Assembly (NCBI GenBank): GCA_022578605.1
Contig: MU394055.1
Span: forward strand, 810,902-874,901
DNA from: Camillea tinctor
Lineage: Eukaryota; Ascomycota; Sordariomycetes; Xylariales; Xylariaceae
DNA: 64,000 nucleotides
Reading direction: 5' to 3'
Below, piece by piece: positions 1 through 14,300 of this stretch. Within the stretch, counting starts at the first letter, position 1; every line of letters starts with the position of its first letter. The translations under genes were made by a program, and so were the position numbers. The notes below the pieces were generated by a model. The model was given only the letters and a program-made list of their open reading frames with translations. It made no database searches and was not told the DNA's origin.

Positions 1-3000
1 GTATTTCCGGTATTTCAATTGCAAAAAAGATGTCCCGTGCATGTCTGCATACGTTATCCCGCCGCTTCCTACGAGCTTGTTTTTCATCCGCTCTGATTAT
101 CCCATCCATGCCCATCCATCCGAGGTCATTATATTCTAGTCACATACACGCGTATGCGCATGTATGCAGGTATGCGTACGGGATTTTCAATGATGATGGC
201 GATGGTGAGCATGATTATCCGTGTTACTTGACTTAAAAGAAGGATGAATTACCTTAAACTGCATCCCTTGCGGAACGGGCCTAATCCCTATCTTCGGCAC
301 TCCCTCCGGCCTTTTCGTTTGTTGGCTTATTCGGAGACTGGGGGGAGGAGGGGAAACTGTTCCCAGCTTGGTTTTCTAGTGTAGTTTAAACCCACATATT
401 TTCTTTTATTTTTTATCCAATATTTTTCTTCTTTTTTTCTTCGACATTGGCGACCTCTTTTCTATCTTTCTCTGGTTTGATTAGCCCTGGACGTTCAATA
501 GAGGTAGCCAGCTGAGAAAGTTAGGCTTGCGCTACTGGTAGTGCTGACAAGATACGTTCTACATATCCCATATCATGCCAGTTTTAGTGTGGATTTAGAA
601 CGTAGCTGTGCTGTGTAAGGAACCAGGGGTGTGTATTGCTTGTCTCTCGACTAAAGTTACATACTACTACAACAATTGACGGCTTACCTAATTTGAATCT
701 CCGATCGTGAAACCTGGCGTAGATCATTCTAACCAATCCATTTGACAGAAATCATTGACCAGGGGGGGGAACCTGTAGATCATTCACCCCATTCATCATT
801 TTGATAGAAAACTTTCTTACTATACCTATACCTGCATACATACATATTTACTCACATACCTGCTAATAATATAGGACAAGCATCTTATAGCAATTTACAG
901 AATACACATAAACATGGGTGCTGGTTTCATCACAGCCGCAGTCGCGCAGAAGGCGGAGAGTAGTGGAACAGAGAAAAAGGTTTGAATTAGGAAACAGGAA
1001 CATCTTGGCACAGGGAAACATCATGAATGACATGGTGCGATCCTTTATCACGATGGGTCCCATGCGGCTTGGTTATGCACTTGAGACATCTATGAGCCTT
1101 TCAACTACAGCTGTCGTCATCTCACTCACAGCGCGAGATAGGTTTAACGAGTTGATACTGATTTACTTATTGCATCTGCAATTTATCAAAGTACCTAAAC
1201 TAGAGCGACCTGTCTTCTCGTAGCATAGGTCTATACAAGATCAGTTAACCTTCCTGTCCTCCGCTGTATAGTCTCTCTGAGAGGCAACTTTCTATGTGTT
1301 ATCAATCCTTCGTGCCAGACGGAGGTTAAAGCCTGCCGGCAGGACTACCCACTCCAGAGGTGGCTTGTTGACGACTTCGGAATGAAAAAGAGTTTGAAGA
1401 TCATTATCATGATCTTCGAGGCTGTGCCATGCAGACCGTAAATAATCATAACCGCCTCTCCCCACGACATAAAAATAAATAAGAAAAGGAAAAATAAAAA
1501 AGACAAACCTCTGGCCTCTTCTGCTCCCAGTCTAGCTGGAAGGACTTAGGCAACAAAGGATCTAGAGAGTACATGAGTACTGCTGCCTGAGCAGTATTAG
1601 ATAGAAGCACATGCAGTGCTGTACAAGGGGTAGGAGAAATAAAACCGTGCCCCGCAACGATATATGCTAGGAAAAGTAATAGAGATGAGAAACAAGAACT
1701 CCAAAGTTGAAACAAGCGGAGAGCTTCAAAATAGACCAAAGGAGGAAGAAGAATATAAAGAAAAAATAAAATAAAAATGAGGGGGAATGTAAACCTTAGT
1801 AAACCCAATTTCCTAGGAATGAGACCGGAAAGTAAAAGAAAAAGAAAACATCCAAAACATTGCAGAAAATTTCCCAATAATACCCTCCCTTAAACAAAAA
1901 AAAAACGCCTGGTATATTCCGGAAGCCCGTCAAGCCGATGCATTGGCCGTAAACTCTCCAAGATGCCGCGGTGGGAACATGGTCTATTCCCTCGAAAAGA
2001 AATCTTCGTCATACCGGTTAGGGTCATTCGAGTCATGTGCCGGCCGTGTAGGAGTAAGCATGCCCGAAATCCCATAAATCCTTCCTAGCTCTTTCTTTTA
2101 TTGTACCCTGTCCTTCTTATCCCAATGCAGAAATGTAACCTCGCCAACGCTATGCTAAACCAATGAACCGGTAAGTCATGATGGCCTATAACCGAACCGA
2201 AGAGAATGAATTTGCTTCGTCGTCAATCTCGTAAAGTCAGAGAGACGTGACTATGTCTTGTGACATCGAAGTAAAGTTGCCCGTGAAGTGAGAGAAATTG
2301 ATCATAGATGGCGGGGGTAGGATTATTAAGGGAGAAGGGTCCCATCATGGAATTCTGTCTCTTCGTCTCTCTGTTTTCGATCACTTGTTCCTCGCACCGC
2401 AGGATTATTTTATACGGTAGGTCATTGTTCGATGAAGTTAATATGATTTGGATGCTAGTGACTTTCTTAGTGTGCGGAAGAGGCGGATGTCGATATAAAG
2501 CGGTCATGACCCATAAATCGTAGTGATAGCTATGAGAGGCGATGGGACGGTGGTACCTCCTTTAGGCCAGGTCTGAAAGAACACAAGTATGGAATTCAAA
2601 CCTGCAACTAGAAATCGAGCACTGACGATAAATGTCACGCGCAACAGCCACCTATTGTTGTGGTGAAGACATTTCACCGGCACTGGCGGTATGAATCTGA
2701 ATGGCTGTAATATCCTGAGTCTGAGTACGACTGGCCGCCAGCGTAAGAGCCATAACTATTTGACTGCGAATGTAATTGGCAAGCATAGCCTACGTATATC
2801 GTTCGCTTCTCGATGCTGTGTCCTGGGCGACCGTATGCCGCACATCGATCGACAGCGTGCTGGTAGTAAAGGCATCGGCATGCCGAGTATAGCTCAACTA
2901 GTTGGAAGCACATGATTGGCTGCTGGGATTATACCCGAAGACAACGACGACGACAGTGTAGCAAAGCAACCTCCACTCGGGCAGCAGGAGTGAGTTGTAT

Positions 3001-3108
3001 GCCTGGCCAAGAAGACGAGGTAGTGATAGTTCAGGTAGGATATGTAGGAGACGTGATGTTCGGTAATATGGTATGGTATTGATGAACAATCGCTCTCTTT
3101 GGTTGTTG

Positions 3109-3154
3109 ATATATATATGTGTGTGGGTGTGTGTGTGTGCGTATGTATATATAT
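3109..3154. repeat. (TA)n/(TG)n microsatellite
   Basis: Alternating AT, then GTGTG, then ATATAT dinucleotide tract, visible directly. Confidence 0.85.
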
Positions 3155-4300
3155 GCGTGCGATAGTAATAGATGATCTCACTTATAAGAACCACGGAGGG
3201 ACAAGGGGGGTAGCAACACAATTAGACAGCGGCGAGGAAGAGAAGTTATATTAAAAAAGCAAAGACTCGAGAAGGACAATAAAGAAAAGGCCCTAGGTAA
3301 GTGCGTACGAGTGGCTATGAGTTGCAGAGACGCTTCTGCGATCCAACACGGGAAGGCATCGTAACCTTATAAGTTTGTAGCCTGGGGCCAGGGACCGGAC
3401 CAGGGACCTGAATGACTGGGAAGGCAACAGTGACGACAGAATCTTACCGTACTCGATTTAGACAGTACCTTAGTTGTCCCGTGCACTTGGTAGGTAGTGT
3501 AATGCAGGTCCAAGAGGTGGTAGGGCGATGGTACCTGCGAACGAGGGCGCAGGGGAGGGGGGGGGTGAGGGAGGAAGGAGATGCCTTGTCACGAAATGAT
3601 GACCTGGTTGTACCCCGGGTAGCAAATGCGCAGCCATCATGGTTTGCAGATGATGTAGGTATAGGAGGGTACATACTCGTTATTCGGGCAGTGAGGTGAA
3701 GTGACGAGAGCTTGGGTGGGGTCTTTATGGGGGTGAAATAGACCAGGGGTGTATCGACTGCTAGTAGAAGTGGTAATAGTAGCGGATGATGGGTCTGTAC
3801 CGCTACTAGGTACTTACTTACTGGTGGTGGTGGTGTTCTTGTTATTCGTCTTGTTGTTATTGTTTGTAGTTGTAGTAGTTGTTTCTCCTGCCGTTAACAT
3901 TTCTTCGGTAGTGGTAGTGGTGTGGTGTGGTGGTGTGCGTATGTGCGTGGATGTGTACGGTAGCTTGAGCCGGGAACGATGGATTGGAAACGAAACTCGA
4001 TCAAATTGTCAATGGGATTTTTTTTCTTGTTCGGACTGAGAGTCATACCTCTCCTACCGCCCCATTCTCCCATGTTCCCCCCCGGAGCGGAAATGGATTG
4101 ACAAGCAGGGCTGATGCGGCGCTAGCAGATCATAGCTCATATGCATCTTCTTTCCACAAATCCTTTCTTGGGTATCAACGATAAAATCGAAAGACGAGCT
4201 AAGCAGAAACGGGTAACTGTGTCCATGCCCTCCATGCATATGCCTGTACGATGTATATGATGTATACATGTGTGTAAGTAGTAGGTGGTGTAAGTGCAGG

Positions 4301-4377
4301 TGGTGAGTGTAAGTGTGAGTATGAGTATGAGTGTGAGTATGAGCTGTGAGCTGTGTGTGTATGTATGTATGTATGTA
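4301..4377. repeat. GTGAGTAT-like and GTAT tandem array
   Basis: Imperfect copies of GTGAGTAT/GAGTAT run into four GTAT units. Antisense frames through it give repetitive Thr/His/Tyr peptides that I do not take as genes. Confidence 0.8.
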
Positions 4378-5142
4378 AGAGCAAGCCCTGCCACACACAA
4401 CTGAACTCCCCTGCCGGTAGAAGTTAGGTGAGCACCAGGATACCAGTCAACATGTCTCAGATGATCGTACATTATGGTCGTTTTGTCTTATGTTTCTACT
4501 CCCCCTTTTGCTTCTCGCCTTTTCGGTAAAGCATTGGTCGCTTTCCGGGAGAGGATCTCTGCTGCTTAATTAATGTTGGCAGTTAGGCAGTCGGCGAACA
4601 TTCCCGTGACAACGACAGAGCCATTGGCATGCCTGCATGTTGACACCTCTTACCTATGCTTACATATGAAGTTATACATATCCGCCTATAGCCGGTTGGT
4701 GACATCTTTAGAGCATATACGTGTAAGAATCTGTGACCACAGAGACTGGACCGTGACGAACTTGGAATTGGACTCAGACATAGGCTGGTCTGATCTGGCC
4801 CCTTCTCGGACAGTCAGGAGCGCAAGCGATACGAAAAGAGTCGATATTTTTTTCTGGACATACCGGGGATACTCGGCACAATAACCCGCATTGTCATAAT
4901 ACCGGTGGTTGAGACTGAAACGTAGACTAATCCACCCCACGCAGTCTACGCTACGAAATTTGCGTCCGAATGCCAATCCCGATAGCCAGTGATACCGAAA
5001 ATGAGATGCCCTCATCGCCGGCAGTCGTTCCCCGGAGGAGGGTGCACAATACTCGGCCGGACCGCTGACACTTGCACACCATACAACACTCAATTTAGAG
5101 CCCTTGTATCTCTGTTTTCTTTTCTCGTCGCATCACATCACC

Positions 5143-5217
5143 GAGACCGTGACCGTAGCCGTGGCCGTGGTCGTGGTCGTGACCGTGGTCATCATCATCA
5201 TCATCATCATCATCATG
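5143..5217. repeat. CGTGGT/CGTGAC array followed by (ATC)n
   Basis: Hexamer-like CGTGGC/CGTGGT/CGTGAC units pass into about nine ATC triplets (5189-5216). The frames through it encode poly-His or poly-Asp and are not treated as genes. Confidence 0.85.
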
Positions 5218-6250
5218 CTCTTCATAGTTATTTGATGTTCCTTGCAGCGCAGCGGTAATCACCAAATCTATAGGCTGGGTGGATCTTAGGTGGTAACCTA
5301 GGTAAAAATGGCCAGGTACCCGCAATACCGCGGCTTGGCCTACATTAGCATACTTGTTTTGTCAGTTCCATCCGTCCTAACACACAGACGTTGGCACTCT
5401 GGATATGTCGGTAGTCAACCAGAGGCTCAAAAATCCAGGCAGGTTGTCCGTGATAGTTCGATAGAGAAGCCGTACACATACAACGCAGAGTTCGTGGTGA
5501 TTTTCTGATCATGCGGATGTGCTGTCGGTAGGGGGAAGATGAGGGGGGGATTTTCACCCAACGTTGTTGGCGACATGTTCCGATGTTCCCTTGCGTTCCA
5601 GTTGGATAAAAAAAAATATGTTCTGAATTTAGACCGATGTTCCCCAGAAAAAAAAAAGTACAGCCCGAGTGGAGACGCTGGGCTGACTGGTAACCTTTCC
5701 GTTTTGGGAAACTTTTTTCTTCTCTTTCCATTTTTCTTTCCTTTTTGTTTTTCCTTTTTTTTGTCACTTACTCTTTCCCCCCTTCTTTTCTTCTTCTTTC
5801 CCTTTCCCGTTCATAGCTTCCCGTCTTTGCTAATCCCTTAAGCTAATTACCTACTAGTACCTAGGTAATTACTCAAATACATATGTACTTAATGAAGTAC
5901 ATATATACCTTTGTAGTACCTATGGAAAATACTCAACACCCCCCCTGGTAAGACACCACGATTGGCTGTCGTACGCTTGACGATCTACTGCAGCAATCTA
6001 AGTACCTGGGTAGTTGAACGATCGGGTCAGACCAGGTCATTCACATCCCATGTCCGGATAATAGAGTTTCTGTAATACCCATGATAGATTATAAAGAAGA
6101 ATAAGGAATACATGATACAGAGATAAATTAAAATACTAGGGTAAGCTACCTGACGTGCATTATTAGATCTGTCAAGGTGGACTTGCTCTCGACCCCTTGA
6201 GTACGTGAACATAAATGTAGATTCAGATAGGTTATAGATACACACTTATA

Positions 6251-6280
6251 GATGCAGATACAGATACAGATACAGATAGA
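6251..6280. repeat. GATACA hexamer repeat
   Basis: Four to five tandem copies of a GATACA-type unit. Confidence 0.85.
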
Positions 6281-7363
6281 TTGATACATGTAGATGTAAA
6301 ATGTAATATACGCCAGCATGTATTTATGATGTATGCACGGATAATCGTTGTCGATCCTTAGACCACACTTACATGTACAGAGTATAGATAGTCAAGGTCA
6401 GGACCACGGTATCTTCGGATACCGTGTTTTTTTCTCTTGTTGTCATTTTTGGGCTGCAATTCAAGTTGTAGCTATGAAAGGAGAAAAGAAATCCCACCAT
6501 GATAGCTACTACTACTACTACTATTATGTACTTAAGTACCATTCAGGGGTCATTGCATACCTATGTATCAATATAATGCTTTAAAATGTAAAGTCCCCTC
6601 AATTTACTATAACAAACCCCAGGTACGTCCCATTCAACGTTGAGCCTATATTATAAAGAGCGAGAGAGAAAGAGCTTACCAGCTACCCACAGCGGGTAAC
6701 ATGAGCCTAACGAATCTAAGGAAAATTCGTAACACCGGCCAATAGAAATAGCAAGACTGGAAATAACCCAAAATAAAAACTACTCAACACGCTGGGACCG
6801 CGCTGCCATGCGCCTCGCCTCATCCACTGTCTAAGCTTCAGGTCAGGTACATGAAAAGTAGGTAGGTATACCTAAGTAGGTATGTAGGGTATACTTATGT
6901 AGGTTACATTAGTTTAGCAGCTAGGAACGTGTCTTATTAAGCCAGCTACCTAGAACATCCACTTTATCCTTTCCGATGATGTATAGAGAGACCTGTCCTG
7001 TACCTAGAAGCTTAGGCACTAGGTACATAAGGTACTACTTTATAGTACCCCAGTACCTGTCTGGGCAGTGGCTACTTCCGGTTCTATCAACATGTTTGAG
7101 AGATATATTTGGAGTAGGTAGGCACAATGTGAAGAAAGGAAAGCGCAAGGTAGGTAGGCAGGTGGTAGAACATTAATAGGTTAGTGTAAAGTCAATCCGA
7201 TCCCATCTAGCACATTGATCGACGTGGCTGCAACCAATTCCAGAGTCCTGGGTCGAACCCTGTCCGTCACCACGCCAAATGTCAGAACCATGACAATGAC
7301 ACATTACACACACATGGGCATTACGGATATGTACATACACATTAACACACATAGCATCATTAG

Positions 7364-7441
7364 TACCACCACCACCACTACCACCACCTTCTCTACTACC
7401 ACTTTCACTATTACCACCACCACCACCACCCTCCTCCTCCT
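7364..7441. repeat. (ACC)n / (CTC)n trinucleotide tract
   Basis: Interrupted ACC triplets followed by CTC triplets. Reading frames through it are poly-Thr or Gly/Glu-rich, as expected for a microsatellite. Confidence 0.85.
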
Positions 7442-7494
7442 CTCTTTCATTGCCTCGTCCCCTCCTCCAAGAACCATAAATCCCTACCTTTAGA

Positions 7495-7524
7495 CATGGG
7501 CATGGGCATGGGCATGGGCATGGA
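7495..7524. repeat. (CATGGG)5 hexanucleotide repeat
   Basis: Four perfect CATGGG units followed by CATGGA. Confidence 0.9.
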
Positions 7525-8323
7525 CATAGCGGACATAGATTATGGCCAGATACAATCACAAGTAATCTAACAAGACCAAGACGGCAGATGCAAGGCCGCA
7601 GATGCACAGAAGCACAGAAGCAGAAGAAGAAGCAACACAGACAATACACAGACATTTACACTGACAGGCACAGATGCAGATGTAGATACAGATGCAGAAA
7701 GGAGCTGCAAACCGGCAAATCAGATTGCCGAAAGTCGCCAATCGTTGGAGAATTCGCCTCCCCGTCTAGCCGGAGAATATCGAAGTTCAATCCTTCTTAC
7801 GCCCGCTCGGGTTGAGTCAGATGGACATTTGAGAGGATTCGCGGGTTACTCGTGTCTGCATCTCCTAAGCCACGTACACCATGAATGGGGTATAGTGGTA
7901 GACTAGCCAGGACAGCCCAGGACTGCCCAGGACTGCTTTTGCTTTACTACTATTACTTAACTTACGATACTACTTTGCCCGTCAAGCCACACATTATTAT
8001 TATATTTTTTTTATCTCAACATACCCATGCACCAGCACCAGCCAGTAAGGTCCAGTACAACAAGCTCAGGTCAGAATAGGTAGTATAGCAACACGTTTGG
8101 ATCGCTACCTAGGTAGTCTTCACCGAGAAAAAAGGAAGAAGAAGAGAAGAAGAAGAAAAAAAAGAAAGAGAGACGCCACTCATTGCCTTATCGAAGGCAC
8201 CGGAAATTCCCCTGTCAGGGCGTTTCGATGTTTCGATGCGATGCGATGTGATGCCATACGTACAGGAATATGCAACTTAACATAGATCACGAGGGAGCGT
8301 TCCTTTGACGGAATGGTCGGCTG

Positions 8324-8388
8324 CCTAGGCTGCCTGGCTTTAAGGACTTAAGAAGCCAAGTATAATCGCGAAGGAAAGGCAGCCTAGG
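8324..8388. repeat. Inverted repeat with 12-bp perfect arms
   Basis: CCTAGGCTGCCT at 8324-8335 is the exact reverse complement of AGGCAGCCTAGG at 8377-8388, with a smaller GGCTT/AAGCC hairpin inside. It lies in non-coding DNA. Function unknown. Confidence 0.75.
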
Positions 8389-11300
8389 ACAATCAATTGA
8401 TTGATCAATCGATTAATCAGTCAATCGAGACTCTACCCAGTTGTAGATCTACCCGGTACCAGACCGAGGGAATTTAATTGTATTACGCTGTGCGGTGCAC
8501 TGCTATAGAAATACGGTATACCTATAGCAACACCTGTTCCGGCACAAGCACCAACATATCAGTCACATCTCATTTCTGCTAGGTTACAAGGTTTATGACT
8601 CCTATCCTATACCTACCTGGCTACCGGGTAACACACCCTCGTCCGTCTTAATATGCTCATACATCGGGCACTGGGCACTGCAATGCAGCAGTCAAGGCTA
8701 CTAAGACCGTCAGCCTTGTCCTACGACGACGAAACAACATCAAGGAGGCCAAGCGGGTGTCGGTCGGTGCAATTGTCTCGCAAGTTGCCCAATCGCCTTG
8801 TTGTTTTCTCAGGCCACCAGGTATAAACTATCTAGTGTAATGGTATGAGCTATGAGGGACCCGCTATACTATGACTGTATATTTCTTCTTTTTCCTTCTT
8901 CTGCTTCTGTTCTTTTACTATTATGGGCCACGGGTCTGTAATAAGTCTTGTTGCTGCGCCTCAGCAGTGGCTGTCGTAACAAGCCAAGCACGCCGGACAC
9001 AAAACGCTCTGATGCGAGAGATCAAGTGATAGCTCCTGGCGACAAGGATAAATCGGCGCCTGACGGATAACCTCTCCATTATCCCAGGCACACCGGCACA
9101 ACGTCCGCCTACTGCTCCACCGATTCTTACGGCATCGCCGGCGGAGAGATTAACAATCGTTATCTGATGATGATAGCAACGATGATGACGATGATGATGG
9201 TGGATGGTGGATGATGGTACTACTAGTTGGTGGTGGTAGTAATCATGACTACCTACGGATTTCAGCGGCAGACTCGGAGAACGGCTATCGATATCCTTCC
9301 CTTTCTTCCCCATGCCTTTCTCTCCCTTCCCCCCCCTCCCTCCAAACTACAGTATACCCCCCTCCCCTTCCAAGGCAACAACTGCACCTAGAGAATCATC
9401 TGGACCCGACATCAGTCATCAACTACATCATTGCTTACATATGGCGTATAATCTTGACCGCTGCTCGTCTATCGGGACGTTCCTGCAGTGCCTCTTTGTC
9501 GTATTTGACTTCCGGGCAACGGCGCATTTTCATCGTACTGCTGCCATTGAGCGCCCTGTCAATTCGGAAAAACTGGGAAACAGATGTCTCCTTTTTTTTT
9601 ATCCCTTGGTCTCGGTGTAAAACCCGTTCACGGCTTCGGGTCTTAAACAATAAGAATCATGATTAATATGGCGGTATCTAATAGAATAATATGCCCCCAT
9701 CAGGTTAGTTCCACCATCCTCATCGTGGGGCTTTTACCCAGCCACCACAACAGGCCAGTTGTAGTGTAGTGTGAACAGCGCTGTCCCTTTTCGAACCTTC
9801 ACCCGTCTACCTATCTACACTAGCCAAGAGCTGGTCGTACTACACAGGTGTCTTGCTTCCCTCGAGTCGGTTATGTGGGGGTCCCGCTAAGCCCTGAATT
9901 TATAGAAATCCACTCTGATAAACATATTTTACCTTCGTTGTCTAGGTTGTCCCTGGATACGGTGCAGTAATTAGGTAGGTCTCTTATTCTGTCTTTGTCT
10001 AGTCCGGTAGTTCGACTTTCGATTATCCATGCAACCATGTTGAGGTGCAGTGCTAATGGAGCAACTGCTCCTATTCCGCAGGGGTTCGTCAGCTTGACCG
10101 GGATTGGGAGACATGCATACCTCGCTGTAAGTGTTTAAGCTTTCTATCATTTTTTGTTGACTTCTATATCTGATTGTCGAGGTAAAAGGTAGTTATCAAG
10201 TGTTATCTGCCGACCTCACCATGGAACAGCCGGAACCGAGGTAGTGTCTCAACAAGTCGTCCAGTATAGGTAAAGTAGCATCAACGCCCCACCTGCAGTC
10301 GAGGGAGTGAGCGTTGGAATTCTAAGTTGACCGACGATTGATGGCAAATCAACCCGGTCCCTTCGAGCACGGCCGGCGGGGAGCGTGTCACGGACCTACT
10401 TGGCTCGGGTCGGGCCCCAAAGAGCCTCAGCTCTCGGTATTTCTCAATTCATATGGCACAGCAGCTAGCTAATCAATTGGTAGGCCTCCGGCTTGCCCTC
10501 CTTCCCTTCCCCCCCCCTTCCCCTTTGGAAGGTTCGTCCGTAGTCCTCATCTTGGTCCTCAGGAATGATCCCAGAGACATCTTGGAAAGCTCTAAGCCCT
10601 TTCATATAGGTTAGATAATATCATGTCCTACACACCCACCTGAAGGTACTCGCTAACACTAAGAGAGCTCCTTAGAACAATCCAGATCTTGGAGCCTCGT
10701 CGTGCTCCGTATATACCACATACTAGATACATCCCTTCTGCATCACACAAAACCAGGCTCAACCTTGTAAGTCACCAAGAATAGCCCACTAGCCTTTCAC
10801 GGACATGATATTGCTCTGTAGCACATCGTGAAATAAAATAGGACTCTTGTCGACGGGATCATCATTGCCATAAGACGCCGCCCTGATAGCCACAGTGTTA
10901 TAAGAAGCCTATCATGTGAACGCTATATACCTAACCCGGAATATATAAATATACACATGGTCTAGCCAGCGAGAACAAGACTACATCGCCACTAGAGTCA
11001 GCCTAAAGGATCGTTACCTAGTTCCCTGAGCCTCAAGTGCAGATCCGGAGCTCTAGCCGGCCCCTATTCAACCACTGAATGTACATACAAACAGATCCGT
11101 ACCAAGGCGTGTCGGCATACTACACACTAAATGTGTATGACCTTATATGCATATGCACTCATGACACTCGCGACATGTTGCAGACTTCGCATTGCCTTAC
11201 CTTGTCACGCCAGTTCGCCCTCCAACCCACCTTTCCGCGAGGGAGCGGCATCGCTCGCGTGCTCGTGCTACCCAAATATGCAGAAAACACTGCATGGCCT

Positions 11301-14300
11301 TTTAAGGCTGCATTCGGACGAGCACTGTAACCTGACATGCCTATTGCTGCGTCTACCGTCTAACGTCTACCGTCGGCTAAAGTTGAAGTTCCGAGTCGGA
11401 GTGTACTGCTGACGGATTATTTACAGGTGCATATATAGAGACAAAGCCGTACATCTTCGTGGGGGTTCTGTACCAACACCTCTTCCAAATCGCCCACTGT
11501 ATAGCCCGCAAAAGGTATTAAACTATTTTGCTTTAATTACAAAAACACCGTCGCTGAAATATGCTCGCGTGGTCGCTACTAACGGTCTTGCTTCTTCTCT
11601 TGATATAGTAACCACCCCTTGTTTGCTTACATGTTTTGCCTTCACCGGCTCAGCAACAAGTTTCCAGCTCTCATTCGTCAGCTCACCTAGCCATCCGCCT
11701 CCTTCTCAAAATTGTATATGTAGCTTGGCTGCGAGAAGGTGACCAGCAAAGATCCCCTGCAGCGAATCACTGCATACCTGGTACATACCTATAAACCCTA
11801 AGTATAAGCATTATACCTCCGAGAGAAGCCCGAATAGAAGGTTCGGGGACCGGCAGGTAAACTCCAAGTCCAGTGCCTCGGGACATATGTACAGAAATAG
11901 ATCGATCTACGTATCTGCATTCTAAATACCTAATATACGGATAGCCAAGAGCGGTCAAGCAACCCTGCCACACGACACTCATGGAAAAACGCCTAGTCAA
12001 AATCAACTGGTTGAAAATTCTCAGCTGGTAGCTATCTATGAGTCAAAAATGGAAAAGAGAAAATAAAAGAAACAAGGGGAATATTAAAACCAAAATTGGT
12101 TCTTGCAGATGAATGGGGCAACGGCCACGAAACACCCCATTTCGAACCCAAGTCTCAAGTGGTCTGAAGGTCTTAGCATTCAGGGGTACGTAGAAAGTGA
12201 GGTAACCTACCTGAGCTATTGACCCTAATAACATGAGATAAAACAAATAACCCACATAAACTTTTGGCTGCCTCTCAAGTATGCCCCATAGTGATTCAGT
12301 GACGGGAAACGAATTTTCTAGAGCCAAGCTTGTTCACTGAGCTATGGAAGCAGGTAAGCAGCTTATGGAGACGACGTCTTACCCTCCGCTAGATTATTAA
12401 TGACCTCCAGGAGATGAAGCAAGGTAAACCCTAGAGAAAAAGGGTAAAAAACGACCTGTCTTTTCGCTTTCTATCTTGGCCCCCTATTATCGCCAACTTG
12501 CGTTTCCGGTGTTCATTTCCATCCCAGCAAGACGAGAAAGGCCTAACCTAGTCATTCCCGTCTTTCCCCGGTGAAAACAACTATATATACCCTCAATGAA
12601 TAAGCTATATGACTAAGACCACAGTCACTAGTTTGTACCAGAGCTAGGGTGAAGGCCTAGAAAGGATAATTATACGTCATGGGTATAGAGGCATATATGT
12701 GTAAGGCTAGGGAATGAATCCGAGACCCTGTACGATACTGTACACACGAAGGAGGGAGTGAATACATGCACACTCTACCCCCTTTCTTTTACCTCTTATA
12801 GTTCCTTTTCCTACGCGAACCGGTATATCCCTCTCCCTCCCTTTCATCAGACCTATCTGCTCACGCTTGCTCACCCGTCAGAACCCTACCTTCATACCCC
12901 TGCATTCAGGGATACTGGGCGATATAAATACCATACAAGGACGTTTTGCCACCTTATTGGAGATATGCCTAGCAAGCTTTCGATGGTTCGACTTTCTAAG
13001 GATATGTCAAACTTCCCAAATAAGCAAGAATGCCCATATTCCGACACCTCGGATAGCGACTTCAATGATAAATATAGCTCAGCTGTGAATATCAGCGGTC
13101 CAGCCCGCCCTCCGCCCTCCTCCCCCCACGGTATGCTACACACCGGCTAAAGTTATAAAATCGAATACAAATACTCAAAGGTACTATTTCAAATAAAGAA
13201 AGGTAGGGAAAAGAATGCATCAGGGGATCAAGGTTGCAGAAGATCTGACATGACCCTCCCCCCTCCCCTCCTCCCCTCATCAGACTTAACTGCGTAATAG
13301 GGGAAGAGAAGAAAGTATGAAAGGGAGACGGAAGCTTAGCCCGTCAATAATATGCATAGGAGGGGGAATGTGGAAGCTCTATAGCGAGATCACTAATACA
13401 TGGTTTCTTATTCATGTCTCTTAAGCATAGAGGAAGGACGCTATTGTTCCACGTTTCCTACCCGCCGTTTCCACCCTTTCATCCGAACAGGCAACGGAAC
13501 CATATTTTTCTGCGGATGACCTTGCCTCAGCCCACTTGACTACTTGGACTTTATAATAATTAAGACGGTATGTAATAGATGTAATAGTGACCAGGTACTG
13601 TTTGCAGGGGGGGTACGATAGGTAATCCAAGAAAGTTATCACAAGAGACAGGGAGACAAAGCAGGTAGACATGGAAACTAACTTTCCCCTCGCCAAATTA
13701 CCATTCTGATGATTCCCGATTATCTGCCACTATATGCAAATACTCGAGCTAATATATAAACTAAATAGGAAGCTATAGAAGACTATATATATGGTTAATC
13801 TAATAGGTCGGAGCTTAGGTGGGCACGTGTGCATAGCATATGGGTTTCATTACGATGCCTTAACTAAGTGTCTGCTCTTTCTTCCTTGCCCATTTAGATA
13901 ACCATTTAGCAAGTACTTCTACATGAAAAACAACCTCGAGTTATCTCGTCAACTATATTCTATATATGATCTCCCCTCACTAACCCCCCACTCTATACCC
14001 GGTAATTTTCCTAGACAGGGTATAAGACGGGTTTGGTGACCTCGAGAGTATGTATGATGACGGCGCCAATCCTAGTGACTACGACGACGACGAGGACGCC
14101 AACGATGACGAGTATGTCGATCAGCAGTACGAATAGGAACCCAACACTAGCCTACGTAGCACATATCGAATACGAACTGAATAAGTTATACGAGACAGAA
14201 ATGGGAGAAGTAGACTATAAACTGTCGTCATGAGCTATGAGAAGACGAGGGAACACCCTCATCCTAACTATAAGACGAGGTTGAAGTTGAAGTTGAAGTT

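Noticed and set aside
5095..5325. Frames encoding poly-Asp or poly-His
   Set aside because: They only read through an ATC/CGTGGT microsatellite.
7240..7275. T-loop-like GGGTCGAACCC, possible tRNA
   Set aside because: No matching acceptor, D or anticodon stem around it; the T-arm does not pair properly.
7215..7655. Overlapping frames rich in Thr (+) and Cys/Gly (-)
   Set aside because: Translations of simple repeats; no start context, motif or conserved composition.
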